This document shows, one piece after another, positions 45,022-53,475 of a stretch of DNA of 64,000 nt (positions within the stretch are counted from its first letter, which is position 1; the number at the start of each line of letters is the position of its first letter). A program made the position numbers and the translations under genes. This DNA comes from Phormidium tenue FACHB-1050 (GTDB lineage: Bacteria > Cyanobacteriota > Cyanobacteriia > Pseudanabaenales > Pseudanabaenaceae), in NCBI RefSeq assembly GCF_014696925.1, contig NZ_JACJQY010000026.1, forward strand, positions 1 to 64,000, read 5' to 3'. Under the pieces are notes generated by a model. It saw only the letters and a program-made list of their open reading frames with translations. It searched no databases and was not told where the DNA came from.

Positions 45022-47898
45022 ATGACATCCGCTCCTAAAGCCAAATCTGAGAATCCAGCCAGTAATCCCGAATACAAAGACACCGTTAACTTGCCGCAAA
45101 CTGACTTTTCGATGCGGGCAAATGCAATTATTCGTGAACCTGAGATTCAAAAATTTTGGCAAGAGCAAGGTGTTTTTGAAGCCCTTTCCCACAATAACAA
45201 AGGCGATGTGTTTACCCTCCATGATGGCCCCCCCTACGCCAACGGCACATTACACATGGGTCATGCATTAAACAAAGTTTTAAAAGATATCATTAATCGC
45301 TATAAGTTATTGCGCGGCTACAAAGTACGCTACGTGCTGGGTTGGGACTGTCATGGGTTGCCAATCGAGCTTAAAGTTTTACAGAATATGAAGGCAGAGG
45401 AACGCGCTAATTTAACGCCTTTACAATTGCGGAAAAAAGCAAAGGAATTTGCACTGCAAACGATTAATGAGCAAGCAACGGGATTCAAACGTTGGGGTGT
45501 TTGGGGTGACTATGAGAATTCCTATTACACATTGAAGCCTGAATACGAAGCCGAACAAATCAATGTATTCGGACGCATGGCTCTCAAAGGCTATATCTAT
45601 CGTGGTCTCAAGCCCGTATATTGGTCGCCCAGTTCCCATACAGCGCTTGCAGAAGCCGAATTGGAATACCCCGAAAATCATGTTTCGCGCAGTATCTATG
45701 TTGCTTTCCCAGTCACTCAGCCTAGCGATAAGTTGAAGGCGATCTCTGATCTAACCAATCTCCATGCCGTAATCTGGACAACTACACCTTGGACAATTCC
45801 CGCCAACTTGGGCATTAGCGCTAATCCCCATCTCAGCTATAGCATCGTCGCGGCTGGTGACAAGAACTATATCGTGGCAACGGAACTGGTTGAGAAGTTA
45901 GCCGCTACCTTTGAGCAAGCTTTGGAAGTAAAATATACCTTCAAGGGTGATGTTCTCGAAGGCGCGATCGCTAAGCATCCCATTTGCGATCGCCCTAGTC
46001 CCATCGTGCTAGGCGATCACGTCACTGCGGAATCAGGTACGGGCTTAGTGCATACTGCGCCTAATCATGGTCAAGATGACTTTATCGTGGGCAGAAAATA
46101 TCATTTGGGCATGATTTCCCTTGTGGACGATCGCGGTATTTTCAATGAAGATGCTGGCGAAGAATTAGCAGGTTTGAGCGTGCTGAAGGAAGGTAATGCT
46201 AAGGTTGTGGAAATCTTGACCGCCAATGGAACCCTGATTAAAGAAGAAGCCTATAACCATAAATATCCCTACGATTGGCGTACTAAGAAGCCTGTGATTG
46301 TTCGAGCTACGGAGCAATGGTTTGCCTCCGTTGACGGTTTCCGCGAAGAAGCTTTAAAATCGATCAAAGAAGTTAACTGGATTCCTGCGATCGGTGAGAA
46401 TCGGATTACTTCAATGGTGCAAGAGCGATCGGACTGGTGTATTTCCCGTCAGCGCACTTGGGGCGTACCGATTCCTGTATTCTATGACGAAGAAACCAAT
46501 GAGCCTTTGCTCACCGAAGAAACCATTACTCACATTCAAGAACTCATTCGTGAACATGGTTCCGATGTGTGGTGGGAAAGAGAAGTGGAAGAATTACTTC
46601 CTGAAGCCTATCAAAATAATGGTCGCAAGTATCGTAAAGGCACAGACACAATGGATGTTTGGTTTGACTCTGGCTCCTCTTGGGCTGGGGTACTTGGTGG
46701 CGAAAGTCATAATTCGCGCACCGTTCCCTATGCGATGAACTACCCTGCGGATATGTATCTGGAAGGTTCTGATCAACATCGCGGTTGGTTCCAATCTTCG
46801 CTTTTAACTAGTGTGGCAACCAATGGCTATGCACCTTACAAGACTGTGTTAACCCATGGCTTTGTCCTCGATGAAAAGGGACAGAAGATGAGTAAATCCC
46901 TCGGTAACATCGTCGATCCGATGGTGGTAATCAATGGTGGTAAAGATCAGAAGAAAGAGCCGCCATACGGTGCAGATGTGATCCGTCTCTGGGCGGCGAG
47001 TGTCGATTACAACGGTGATGTTCCCATCGGCAAAACCATCTTGGCGCAAATGTCCGATGTATCACGCAAGATTCGCAATACCGCTAGATTTTTGCTCAGC
47101 AACCTCTTTGACTTTCAACCTGCGGAACATCTAGTTCCCTATGCCGATCTTACCGAAAGCGATCGCTATATCCTGCATCGCCTTTACGAAGTCACCAAAG
47201 ACATCACCGAAGCATACGAGAAATTCCAGTTCTCGCGATTCTTCCAAACCATCCAAAACTTCTGCACCGTCGATTTATCTAACTTCTATTTAGACATCGC
47301 CAAGGATCGTCTCTACATCAGTGCGCCTAACGCTCCCCGTCGCCGCAGTTGCCAAACAGTGTTGATGTATTGCTTAGAAGCAATTGCCAAGGCGATCGCT
47401 CCTGTACTTGCCCACACTGCCGAAGATATCTGGCAATACTTGCCCTACCCTGCACCTACTAAGTCTGTCTTCCAATCTGGCTGGTTTATTGTGCATCCTG
47501 AATGGCATAAACCTGAATTGGCAGACAAATGGGAATACTTGCGCGATGTCCGTTCTGAAGTAAACAAAGTTTTGGAATCCGCCAGAACTGGCAAACTCAT
47601 CGGCGCACCCTTAGAAGCGAAAGTTTTACTAGTAGCCACCGATGCAACTCAGAAAGCTTATCTAGAATCATTAGGAGAAGATTTGCGCTATCTCTTTATC
47701 GTGTCACAGGTGGAGCTTGTCGATAGCTTACCTGATGCTGACTTCAAGGGAGAGGCTACCAATTTACAAATTGCGATCGCTAAAGCCGATGGCGAAAAAT
47801 GTCCTCGTTGTTGGAACTACTCCACCCATATCGGTGAGTCGGCTGAGCATCCCCATATCTGCGATCGCTGCGTCGGTGCATTGGCTGGTATTTTTTAG
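45022..47898 (+). CDS. ileS: Isoleucyl-tRNA synthetase
   Basis: A class I aminoacyl-tRNA synthetase of about 958 residues. The HIGH motif is in PYANGTLHMGHALNK and the KMSKS motif in DEKGQKMSKSLGN. The editing domain has the WTTTPWTIPANL block. The C-terminal zinc finger is CPRCWNYSTHIGESAEHPHI, then CDRC. The frame is open from TTG at 45004, but ATG at 45022 (MTSAPKAKSENP) is the more likely start. The last 60 bases of the gene are repeated, with few changes, at 49464-49529. Confidence 0.95.
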   Translation: MTSAPKAKSENPASNPEYKDTVNLPQTDFSMRANAIIREPEIQKFWQEQGVFEALSHNNKGDVFTLHDGPPYANGTLHMGHALNKVLKDIINRYKLLRGYKVRYVLGWDCHGLPIELKVLQNMKAEERANLTPLQLRKKAKEFALQTINEQATGFKRWGVWGDYENSYYTLKPEYEAEQINVFGRMALKGYIYRGLKPVYWSPSSHTALAEAELEYPENHVSRSIYVAFPVTQPSDKLKAISDLTNLHAVIWTTTPWTIPANLGISANPHLSYSIVAAGDKNYIVATELVEKLAATFEQALEVKYTFKGDVLEGAIAKHPICDRPSPIVLGDHVTAESGTGLVHTAPNHGQDDFIVGRKYHLGMISLVDDRGIFNEDAGEELAGLSVLKEGNAKVVEILTANGTLIKEEAYNHKYPYDWRTKKPVIVRATEQWFASVDGFREEALKSIKEVNWIPAIGENRITSMVQERSDWCISRQRTWGVPIPVFYDEETNEPLLTEETITHIQELIREHGSDVWWEREVEELLPEAYQNNGRKYRKGTDTMDVWFDSGSSWAGVLGGESHNSRTVPYAMNYPADMYLEGSDQHRGWFQSSLLTSVATNGYAPYKTVLTHGFVLDEKGQKMSKSLGNIVDPMVVINGGKDQKKEPPYGADVIRLWAASVDYNGDVPIGKTILAQMSDVSRKIRNTARFLLSNLFDFQPAEHLVPYADLTESDRYILHRLYEVTKDITEAYEKFQFSRFFQTIQNFCTVDLSNFYLDIAKDRLYISAPNAPRRRSCQTVLMYCLEAIAKAIAPVLAHTAEDIWQYLPYPAPTKSVFQSGWFIVHPEWHKPELADKWEYLRDVRSEVNKVLESARTGKLIGAPLEAKVLLVATDATQKAYLESLGEDLRYLFIVSQVELVDSLPDADFKGEATNLQIAIAKADGEKCPRCWNYSTHIGESAEHPHICDRCVGALAGIF

Positions 47899-47907
47899 TA
47901 TTGCCCT

Positions 47908-49326
47908 ATGATTAATCTTGAAACCCTTGAGGAATGGTTACTTGCACCCACAGAGACAGAACGGCTTGAATTTAAACAAGCAACACAACAGTATGATTCG
48001 ACGAAACTGCTGAAATATTGTGTTGCGCTGGCAAATGAGGGTGGTGGTTATATCGTTTTAGGGGTTACCGATAAACGACCTCGCCAAGTCGTGGGTTCTC
48101 AAGCTTGGTCAACAGCAGAAGCTCTAAACAAAATTAAAGCCCATATACTTCAAAAACTTAGATTTCGGGTAGACATTACCGAATTACAACATCCGAACGG
48201 GCGAGTACTAGTTTTTGCAGTGCCTCCTCGTCCTGTGGGACAAGCATTGGAATATGAGGGAACCTACTTGATGAGAGTTGGTGAAGAACTACAACCAATG
48301 ACTCCTGATCGACTGAAACAGATTTTTGCAGAAGATCAGGAAGATTGGTTTTCCCAACCTGCCCGACTAGACGCTAGTCCAGATGATGTAATTGCTTTAC
48401 TCGATACCCAAACTTACTTTGAACTCCTAAAAGTTCCTTATCCAACCACCCGTGAGGCTGTTTTAGAGAGATTACAAAGCCAAGATTTAATCAAACAAAC
48501 AACTCAAGGCTGGACAATCACTAATTTAGCCGTGATCGTTTTGGCTAAAAAGCTTGACGCTTTTTCTCTCGCATTAGCTCGTAAAGCTCCCCGTGTCATA
48601 ATTTATGAAGGTTTCAATAAACTACAAACTCGTGATGATAAAACGTGGAACCAAGGATATGCTGTAACCTTTGAAGAATTAATTAGTTTCGTTTACTCAT
48701 CTGCACCGCAAAATCGTTTTATCGAAGAAGCAGTACGCCAAGAAGTAAAGATGTTTCCGATGCAGGCACTAAGAGAACTTATTGCTAATGCCTTGGTGCA
48801 TCAGGATTTTCTAGCAACAGGTGCTTCTGTAATGATTGAAATGTATAGCGATCGCGTTGAGATCGCTAATCCTGGCATTCCACCTATTTCCACTGATCGC
48901 TTCATTGATGAATACCGCTCCCGCAACGAACAAATCGCCGATCTAATGCGCCGTTTTGGTATTTGCGAAGAAAAAGGAAGTGGAATTGACAAGGTTGTAA
49001 GTGCCGCAGAAGGTAATCATCTACCAGCACCAGATTTTCGCGTAGGAGAAACTCGTACCACGACAGTGTTATTTGCTTACCAGACTTTTGATGAAATGAG
49101 TAGATCGGATCGCATTCGAGCCTGTTATCAGCATTGCTGTTTGCTATATGTTAGTAACAAACAGATGTCTAACCAGACTTTACGCGAAAGATTTCGTTTG
49201 AGTGAGTCAAAAACAGCTACTGTTTCTCTGATTATAAAAGCTACGAAAGAAGCTGATTTAATAAAGATCGATGACTCTGAATCAACTTCTACCCGCTATG
49301 CACGCTATCTGCCTTTTTGGGCATGA
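47908..49326 (+). CDS. AlbA_2 (Schlafen-like) DNA-binding domain protein with HATPase_c-like C-terminus
   Basis: A 472-residue protein. Residues 10-150 form an AlbA_2/divergent AAA_4 domain (ETERLEFKQATQQYDSTKLL; LANEGGGYIVLGVTD). Residues about 280-390 match the ATPase-like fold of this RecG-related group (ALRELIANALVHQDF; DRVEIANPGIPP; GSGIDKVV). The C-terminal 80 residues look like a winged helix. Function is unclear; homologues are called transcriptional regulators or RecG-like helicases, and some are found in defence islands. It begins 9 bases after ileS and is enclosed by two copies of the ileS 3' end. Confidence 0.82.
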   Translation: MINLETLEEWLLAPTETERLEFKQATQQYDSTKLLKYCVALANEGGGYIVLGVTDKRPRQVVGSQAWSTAEALNKIKAHILQKLRFRVDITELQHPNGRVLVFAVPPRPVGQALEYEGTYLMRVGEELQPMTPDRLKQIFAEDQEDWFSQPARLDASPDDVIALLDTQTYFELLKVPYPTTREAVLERLQSQDLIKQTTQGWTITNLAVIVLAKKLDAFSLALARKAPRVIIYEGFNKLQTRDDKTWNQGYAVTFEELISFVYSSAPQNRFIEEAVRQEVKMFPMQALRELIANALVHQDFLATGASVMIEMYSDRVEIANPGIPPISTDRFIDEYRSRNEQIADLMRRFGICEEKGSGIDKVVSAAEGNHLPAPDFRVGETRTTTVLFAYQTFDEMSRSDRIRACYQHCCLLYVSNKQMSNQTLRERFRLSESKTATVSLIIKATKEADLIKIDDSESTSTRYARYLPFWA

Positions 49327-49328
49327 AA

Positions 49329-49460
49329 GTGTTTTAACGCAAACCCAAATCAACAGCCTTTGCTTGCTGAACCCCTTATGAAATCGACTAAAAAGTGCTT
49401 TAATGCAAACCCAAAAAAGATAAAATAAAGCTGAAATTACTTTATTGGTTTAGTGTTGAT
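49329..49460. repeat. Short direct repeat downstream of the AlbA_2 gene
   Basis: GTGTTTTAACGCAAACCCAAA (49329 on) is repeated as GTGCTTTAATGCAAACCCAA about 62 bases later. Non-coding. Confidence 0.5.
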
Positions 49461-49463
49461 TGT

Positions 49464-49529
49464 GTCGGCTGAGCATCCCCATGTTAGCGATCGCTGCCTC
49501 GGTGCATTGGCTGGTACTTTTTAGTAGTT
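49464..49529 (+). pseudogene. Displaced duplicate of the ileS 3' end
   Basis: Bases 49464-49529 align to 47838-47903, the last codons, stop and first bases after ileS, with about five substitutions. The copy encodes SAEHPHVSDRCLGALAGTF and a stop where ileS has SAEHPHICDRCVGALAGIF. The zinc-ligand cysteine C is changed to S. It marks the far side of the segment carrying the AlbA_2 gene. Confidence 0.85.
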
Positions 49530-49532
49530 GCT

Positions 49533-49573
49533 CAAATTAAAGAGGCGGCGCTTTGCGCCGCCTCTTTAATTTG
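49533..49573. terminator. GC-core hairpin after the ileS duplicate
   Basis: CAAATTAAAGAGGCGGCGC-TTT-exact complement. It lies between the plus-strand genes and the convergent amidase gene and could have been the original ileS terminator. Confidence 0.7.
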
Positions 49574-49587
49574 GGATTCTAAAGTGT

Positions 49588-50577
49588 TTATGAACAGCCA
49601 ATGGAAATTTCTTTGACTCTGGGATAGGCACTGAGTAACTTTTGGAAAAGATTAAAATTGAAACTGCGAGGATCGATGCGGGAACCTGAGCGATCGACAA
49701 TTTTGTGAGTAGTAATGCGTTCTAACGGTACATCAGTTTTAGCAACTAACCATGCCAGAGACTGATACTGAGCTTCTGTATATCCACTGTGGCTATAACC
49801 ATTATGCATTCCATCCTCAGGAGTTTCTAGAGAAATGTGATAGGCGAAGTTATTGACTGAACTGGAATATCGAGGATTAGTCTGGATTGCTTCTTTACCT
49901 GAAGAACTTACAAAAACAGAATTTCCTGCACCAAAAGCGCGTTTATCAGGTGGTACAAAATAGATAATCGTTCCATCGATCGCAATTAATGTGTGATAAC
50001 TAGCCTGATTATCTTCATCGGTATGGAACTGCTGAAAAAAGTTAATGACACTATTTGCCGAGCCGACGGTTTCATGGAGGACAATAATCGGTGGCAGATT
50101 TGCAGGGTTTCCTGAGAGGTCTTGGAGATAGCGTTCGCCATAGTTGGAAGCCGCCGCCAATGCAATAATTTCTCTAGGACTATAGTTTAGAGATTTTAGA
50201 GAAGAAGGAGCCTTATTTGTATTAGGACTCGGACTCGGATTTGGTTTAGTTTCAGGAGGTGGTAAAGGTTTGCGAAATCTATCCAAAGTAATAGGAATGG
50301 AAGTTAGCTTTGCTGGTAATGAGGGACTGGGTGGATTTGCGGGTGGTTTCAGTTCACAGCCTAAAACGGGAGACGATAGATTTATCTCTGGTGAAAACCT
50401 AATATTTTGGAAATTTTGTTTTAGCTTTGATGGCGTATTTCGCTGCGTAATTTTTGGGTTAGGTTCCGTAAACTTCGCATCAGCGATCGCCTTAGTCTTA
50501 GCTGGTTCAGCATAGATAATTAATATCGTTAAGGTCAGAAAAAAGAAGGCGATCGCCAGTAATCTTTTAAATTGCAT
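49588..50577 (-). CDS. N-acetylmuramoyl-L-alanine amidase (Amidase_2 family)
   Basis: A 329-residue exported peptidoglycan amidase. It has an N-terminal signal or anchor (LLAIAFFFLTLTILIIYA), a Pro-rich linker (PPPETKPNPSPSPNTNKAPS) and an Amidase_2 domain from about 160. Zinc-ligand histidines are likely in IIVLHETVGS and ITTHKIVDRSGSRIDP, with YHISLETPEDG between. It cleaves the amide between MurNAc and L-Ala. A short AT-rich gap with a hairpin (50632-50682) lies upstream. Confidence 0.88.
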   Translation of the reverse strand: MQFKRLLAIAFFFLTLTILIIYAEPAKTKAIADAKFTEPNPKITQRNTPSKLKQNFQNIRFSPEINLSSPVLGCELKPPANPPSPSLPAKLTSIPITLDRFRKPLPPPETKPNPSPSPNTNKAPSSLKSLNYSPREIIALAAASNYGERYLQDLSGNPANLPPIIVLHETVGSANSVINFFQQFHTDEDNQASYHTLIAIDGTIIYFVPPDKRAFGAGNSVFVSSSGKEAIQTNPRYSSSVNNFAYHISLETPEDGMHNGYSHSGYTEAQYQSLAWLVAKTDVPLERITTHKIVDRSGSRIDPRSFNFNLFQKLLSAYPRVKEISIGCS

Positions 50578-50631
50578 AGTTGGTTCTAGAGTTTAGGTCT
50601 AACATAAATCTATTTGGTAATTAAACAAACC

Positions 50632-50682
50632 ACAATATTTATATTGAAAGTGTTGATAAGCAACACTTTCAACATAAATATT
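50632..50682. repeat. AT-rich hairpin upstream of the amidase gene
   Basis: CAATATTTATATTGAAAGTG, then TTG, pairs with a near-exact complement across ATA. The inner GAAAGTGTTG core also occurs at 39924. Confidence 0.6.
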
Positions 50683-50799
50683 GGTTTTTGCTTTTGTGAG
50701 CAATGGTGTGAGGCTGGAGATCACTATATGATGAGATAGATATCTTTACACTCCAAAATTAAGCGATCGCCAATTTTTACAATTAAACAACTAAACTCT

Positions 50800-51150
50800 A
50801 TGGAAATATTGACCGTGCCGACAGAGGTTCGCACTCTCCATCCTGAAAGCACTTTGGGCAAAATATATCTAGACTGGATGCCTCAACCAGGTGACTACAT
50901 TGATTTGGAAGGTCAAACCTATACAGTCCTAGAACGTCGCCATCGATATCAGTTTCGTAGGGGTAAATACAACTTATTTAGAGTTTTAGTTTATGTACAG
51001 ACTGCGCCAGAAAATTTGGAGAGAAGCTTAATCAATGGGCGTTGGGTTTTAGGAGATAGCAACTGTCGATATAACGCTGGCTCAGAGATAATGCGTTGTG
51101 CTGTCAATCCCAATGGTCCATGTCAAGGCTGTCGTTTTTGGGAAGCATAA
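50800..51150 (+). CDS. DUF6464-family protein
   Basis: A 116-residue soluble protein with an N-terminal beta domain (PGDYIDLEGQTYTVLERRHR) and a C-terminal cluster of four cysteines (NCRYNAGSEIMRCAVNPNGP, then CQGCRFW) that suggests metal binding. It belongs to a cyanobacterial family of unknown role (DUF6464, from memory). Monocistronic, with a strong terminator immediately after. Confidence 0.75.
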   Translation: MEILTVPTEVRTLHPESTLGKIYLDWMPQPGDYIDLEGQTYTVLERRHRYQFRRGKYNLFRVLVYVQTAPENLERSLINGRWVLGDSNCRYNAGSEIMRCAVNPNGPCQGCRFWEA

Positions 51151-51180
51151 AAAAAGGAGTCGCTTAGCGACTCCTTTTTT
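51149..51180 (+). terminator. Rho-independent terminator-like hairpin
   Basis: AAAAAAGGAGTCGC-TTA-GCGACTCCTTTTTT starts at the stop of the DUF6464 gene. Adjacent ATAGTTGCAATTTGC/GCAAATTGCAAC forms a second stem at about 51182-51213. Confidence 0.75.
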
Positions 51181-51221
51181 ATAGTTGCAATTTGCCTATA
51201 GCAAATTGCAACTTGCTTTAT

Positions 51222-51722
51222 TTAGAATTGAACGCCTACACCCGCTTGGAGGGAAGTACCTGCTGAACCATTGCTTTGACCATTAAATGGAATTACAGCG
51301 TTGCTATAAAGTAGAACACGCTTGTTAAGGCTGACTTCTACCCCAGGTTGCAAAGCGAAGGAGGTTTGATTGCCTGTTAAGCTGCTATCTCCACCAACTT
51401 TAAATGATGCACCAGCACCAAGATAAACATTAGTGCGATCGCCTACGGGCAAATCGTAGGAAACAGTAGGTACAACAGAAGTTCCACCATTACCAAAGAG
51501 AACAGAACTTCTTGCTGAAATTGGTACACCATCAAATTTGTAGCGACCTGCTAAGTTAGCGCCAACTACAGAAGGATTTGTGGCAAAGCTTTGGAGGGAA
51601 ATACCAGCACCTAAGTAGCTACCAGGTGATTTTACTTCTTCGGCTGAGGCGATCGCACTAAAAGAGGTAAGAACAGAAGTAGCGATCGCAAGTCCTAAAG
51701 AGATTTTTGTAAGAGATTTCAT
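51222..51722 (-). CDS. Small outer-membrane beta-barrel-like protein
   Basis: About 166 residues from MKSLTKISLG (51722), with a Sec signal peptide ending AIASA. The mature part is built of short amphipathic strands (GSYLGAGISLQSF, VVPTVSYDLPVG, TNVYLGAGASFKV, SFALQPGVEVSL) and ends with a terminal aromatic (AGVGVQF), the usual outer-membrane assembly signal. The frame open from 51740 adds six residues. Function unknown. Confidence 0.75.
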   Translation of the reverse strand: MKSLTKISLGLAIATSVLTSFSAIASAEEVKSPGSYLGAGISLQSFATNPSVVGANLAGRYKFDGVPISARSSVLFGNGGTSVVPTVSYDLPVGDRTNVYLGAGASFKVGGDSSLTGNQTSFALQPGVEVSLNKRVLLYSNAVIPFNGQSNGSAGTSLQAGVGVQF

Positions 51723-51740
51723 GAGCTTGAGTTCCTGCAT

Positions 51741-52315
51741 TGGTTTGCTGTTTGATATGCCTCTTTTGACTGGAGAGAATGGGCATTGTTCCCATAGTTC
51801 CCTTAGTACTAAAAAGAGTAGAAATCCTTTCAGGGTAAGGGTTTCTACTCTTTTGAAGAGATTCTATCTCTCTATAATCATGCTAATGGGTGACCCATAT
51901 CTAAGAAACTTCGCCCAAAAAAGATAGGAGATACTTTGTATAGCAAAAAAAGAGTTAGCTAGTACAAACCAAAACCCAAGAATCGAGCGGCGGCGCGAAG
52001 CGCCGCCACTCGATTCTTGGGTTTTATACCAAAACACAAAGTAAAGACGACAGATGGTTATTAAAAAATGCTCGTAAACCCAAACCAATATTTAGAGTGT
52101 GAAAATCCCATCTGTCGCCCTATCTAAGTGATTTGGTATTATGTCCTAAGCAAAACTTGCTTTGCTATATCTCCTATCTTTTTTGGAATCATACAAAACC
52201 CAAACAGTGAGAGGCGGCGCTTCGCGCCGCCTCTCACTGTTTGGGTTTGATGTCCTGATACAGGTGGCTATAGCTATAAAAGTGTAGAGGCAATTCATGA
52301 ATTGCCTCTACACTT
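51741..52315. repeat. Repeat-filled intergenic region
   Basis: From left to right: a CTTTCAGGGTAAGGGTTTCTAC region, a GC-core hairpin at 51971-52025 (arms AAAACCCAAGAATCGAG...), an element bounded by ATACCAAAACACAAAG and TGATTTGGTATTA (about 52026-52140), outer end ATGTCCTAAGCAAAACTTGC (52141 on), a hairpin at 52196-52248 (arms AAACCCAAACAGTGAGAGGC, then GGCGC, TTC loop), outer end TGTCCTGATACAGGTGGC (52251 on), and a palindrome at 52278-52317. No gene recognised. Confidence 0.7.
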
Positions 52316-52317
52316 TT
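52278..52317. repeat. Perfect 40-bp palindrome touching the oxidoreductase stop codon
   Basis: AAAAGTGTAGAGGCAATTCA joined to its exact complement. The centre GGCAATTCATGAATTGCC is shared with 58675-58692, but the flanking arms are different. Confidence 0.75.
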
Positions 52318-53371
52318 AACAGGTTGCAGCAGTAGCTATTTCACGTAGTTGCAAATCACAACTACGCCAAACTTGACCATCGAGAGCCGTTTGCTCAATT
52401 AAACTAGCCAGACGCAAAGTCTTTAAAGCTTGATCGCCGCCAACGGAGGGCTGAGCTTGATCGCGCACACAGGCAACAAAATGTTCTAGTTCCGCGTGTA
52501 GTGGCTCAATATTGCTGGTATAAACTTTTTCGATAAAGCCATCTTGACGATAAAGGACTTGACCATAATCAGTTGTCCAGTTAGCTGTAGTTTGACGATA
52601 AATCAAAATTTCGTTGTTTAGGAAATCAGATTCGGTGAGCGAGTTAGTGCAATGAGCAGTAATTTTGCGTTTTTTGCGGTGTGTCACCTTGCTAGAAGTA
52701 AGCGTGGCAATCACACCATTTTCAAAACCAATTGTGGCAGTTACATAGTCAAGGTACTCAGACTCAGGAGAAACTCGATTACCATGAGCCGAAACACGCA
52801 CAATTGTTGAAGGAACTAACTCTAAAATAATGTCGATATCGTGGATCATCAGATCAAATACGACCGATACATCATTTGCTCTTTGTGAATAGGGACTCAT
52901 GCGATCGGCTTCGATCGCCAAAATTGTCTCATGTTTTAAAACTTTGCTCAGCTCTTGAAACGCAGGATTAAAACGTTCGATATGTCCAACTTGGAGAATG
53001 CGATTTTGTTCAGTGGCAGTCTTAACTAGGGATTCGGCTTCTTCAATGGTGGCAGCGATCGGCTTTTCGATCAGGACATGAACGCCTGCTTTGAGACAAG
53101 TTGTGCCGACATCATAATGTAACCTTGTGGGAACTGCGATACAGACGGCATCAACCAGAGGTAAAAGATCTCGGTAATCTTCAAAGAAAAGCACACGATG
53201 CTTGCTAGCAGTATCTCGTCCACGCTCTATACTTACGTCAGAAACTCCAACAAGCTCTGCATCTTTGAGTAAGCTGAGCACCCTTGCATGATGCTGCCCC
53301 ATATTACCGATACCTATAACACCAACCCTTATGGGATCGTGGAAATTACGATTGGGGCTCATACTCCTCAC
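52316..53371 (-). CDS. Gfo/Idh/MocA-family oxidoreductase
   Basis: A 351-residue NAD(P)-dependent dehydrogenase. The Rossmann motif is VGVIGIGNMGQHHARVL, the family block is VLIEKPIAATIEEAE with catalytic-type Lys, and the C-terminal domain has the DLMIHDIDIILELV segment. Members reduce or oxidise sugar-type substrates; the substrate cannot be read from sequence. It may start at the internal Met at position 4. Divergence from ppc is absent: both lie on the minus strand with a 104-base gap. Confidence 0.88.
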   Translation of the reverse strand: MRSMSPNRNFHDPIRVGVIGIGNMGQHHARVLSLLKDAELVGVSDVSIERGRDTASKHRVLFFEDYRDLLPLVDAVCIAVPTRLHYDVGTTCLKAGVHVLIEKPIAATIEEAESLVKTATEQNRILQVGHIERFNPAFQELSKVLKHETILAIEADRMSPYSQRANDVSVVFDLMIHDIDIILELVPSTIVRVSAHGNRVSPESEYLDYVTATIGFENGVIATLTSSKVTHRKKRKITAHCTNSLTESDFLNNEILIYRQTTANWTTDYGQVLYRQDGFIEKVYTSNIEPLHAELEHFVACVRDQAQPSVGGDQALKTLRLASLIEQTALDGQVWRSCDLQLREIATAATC

Positions 53372-53475
53372 ACACGCTCAGTAAACACGCTCAGTTTGTC
53401 CAAAATCGTAACATGGATGTATAACGCTTTGCGTTCTAAATAGAAAGCACCCCTAGGCTAGGGTGCTTTCTATGG

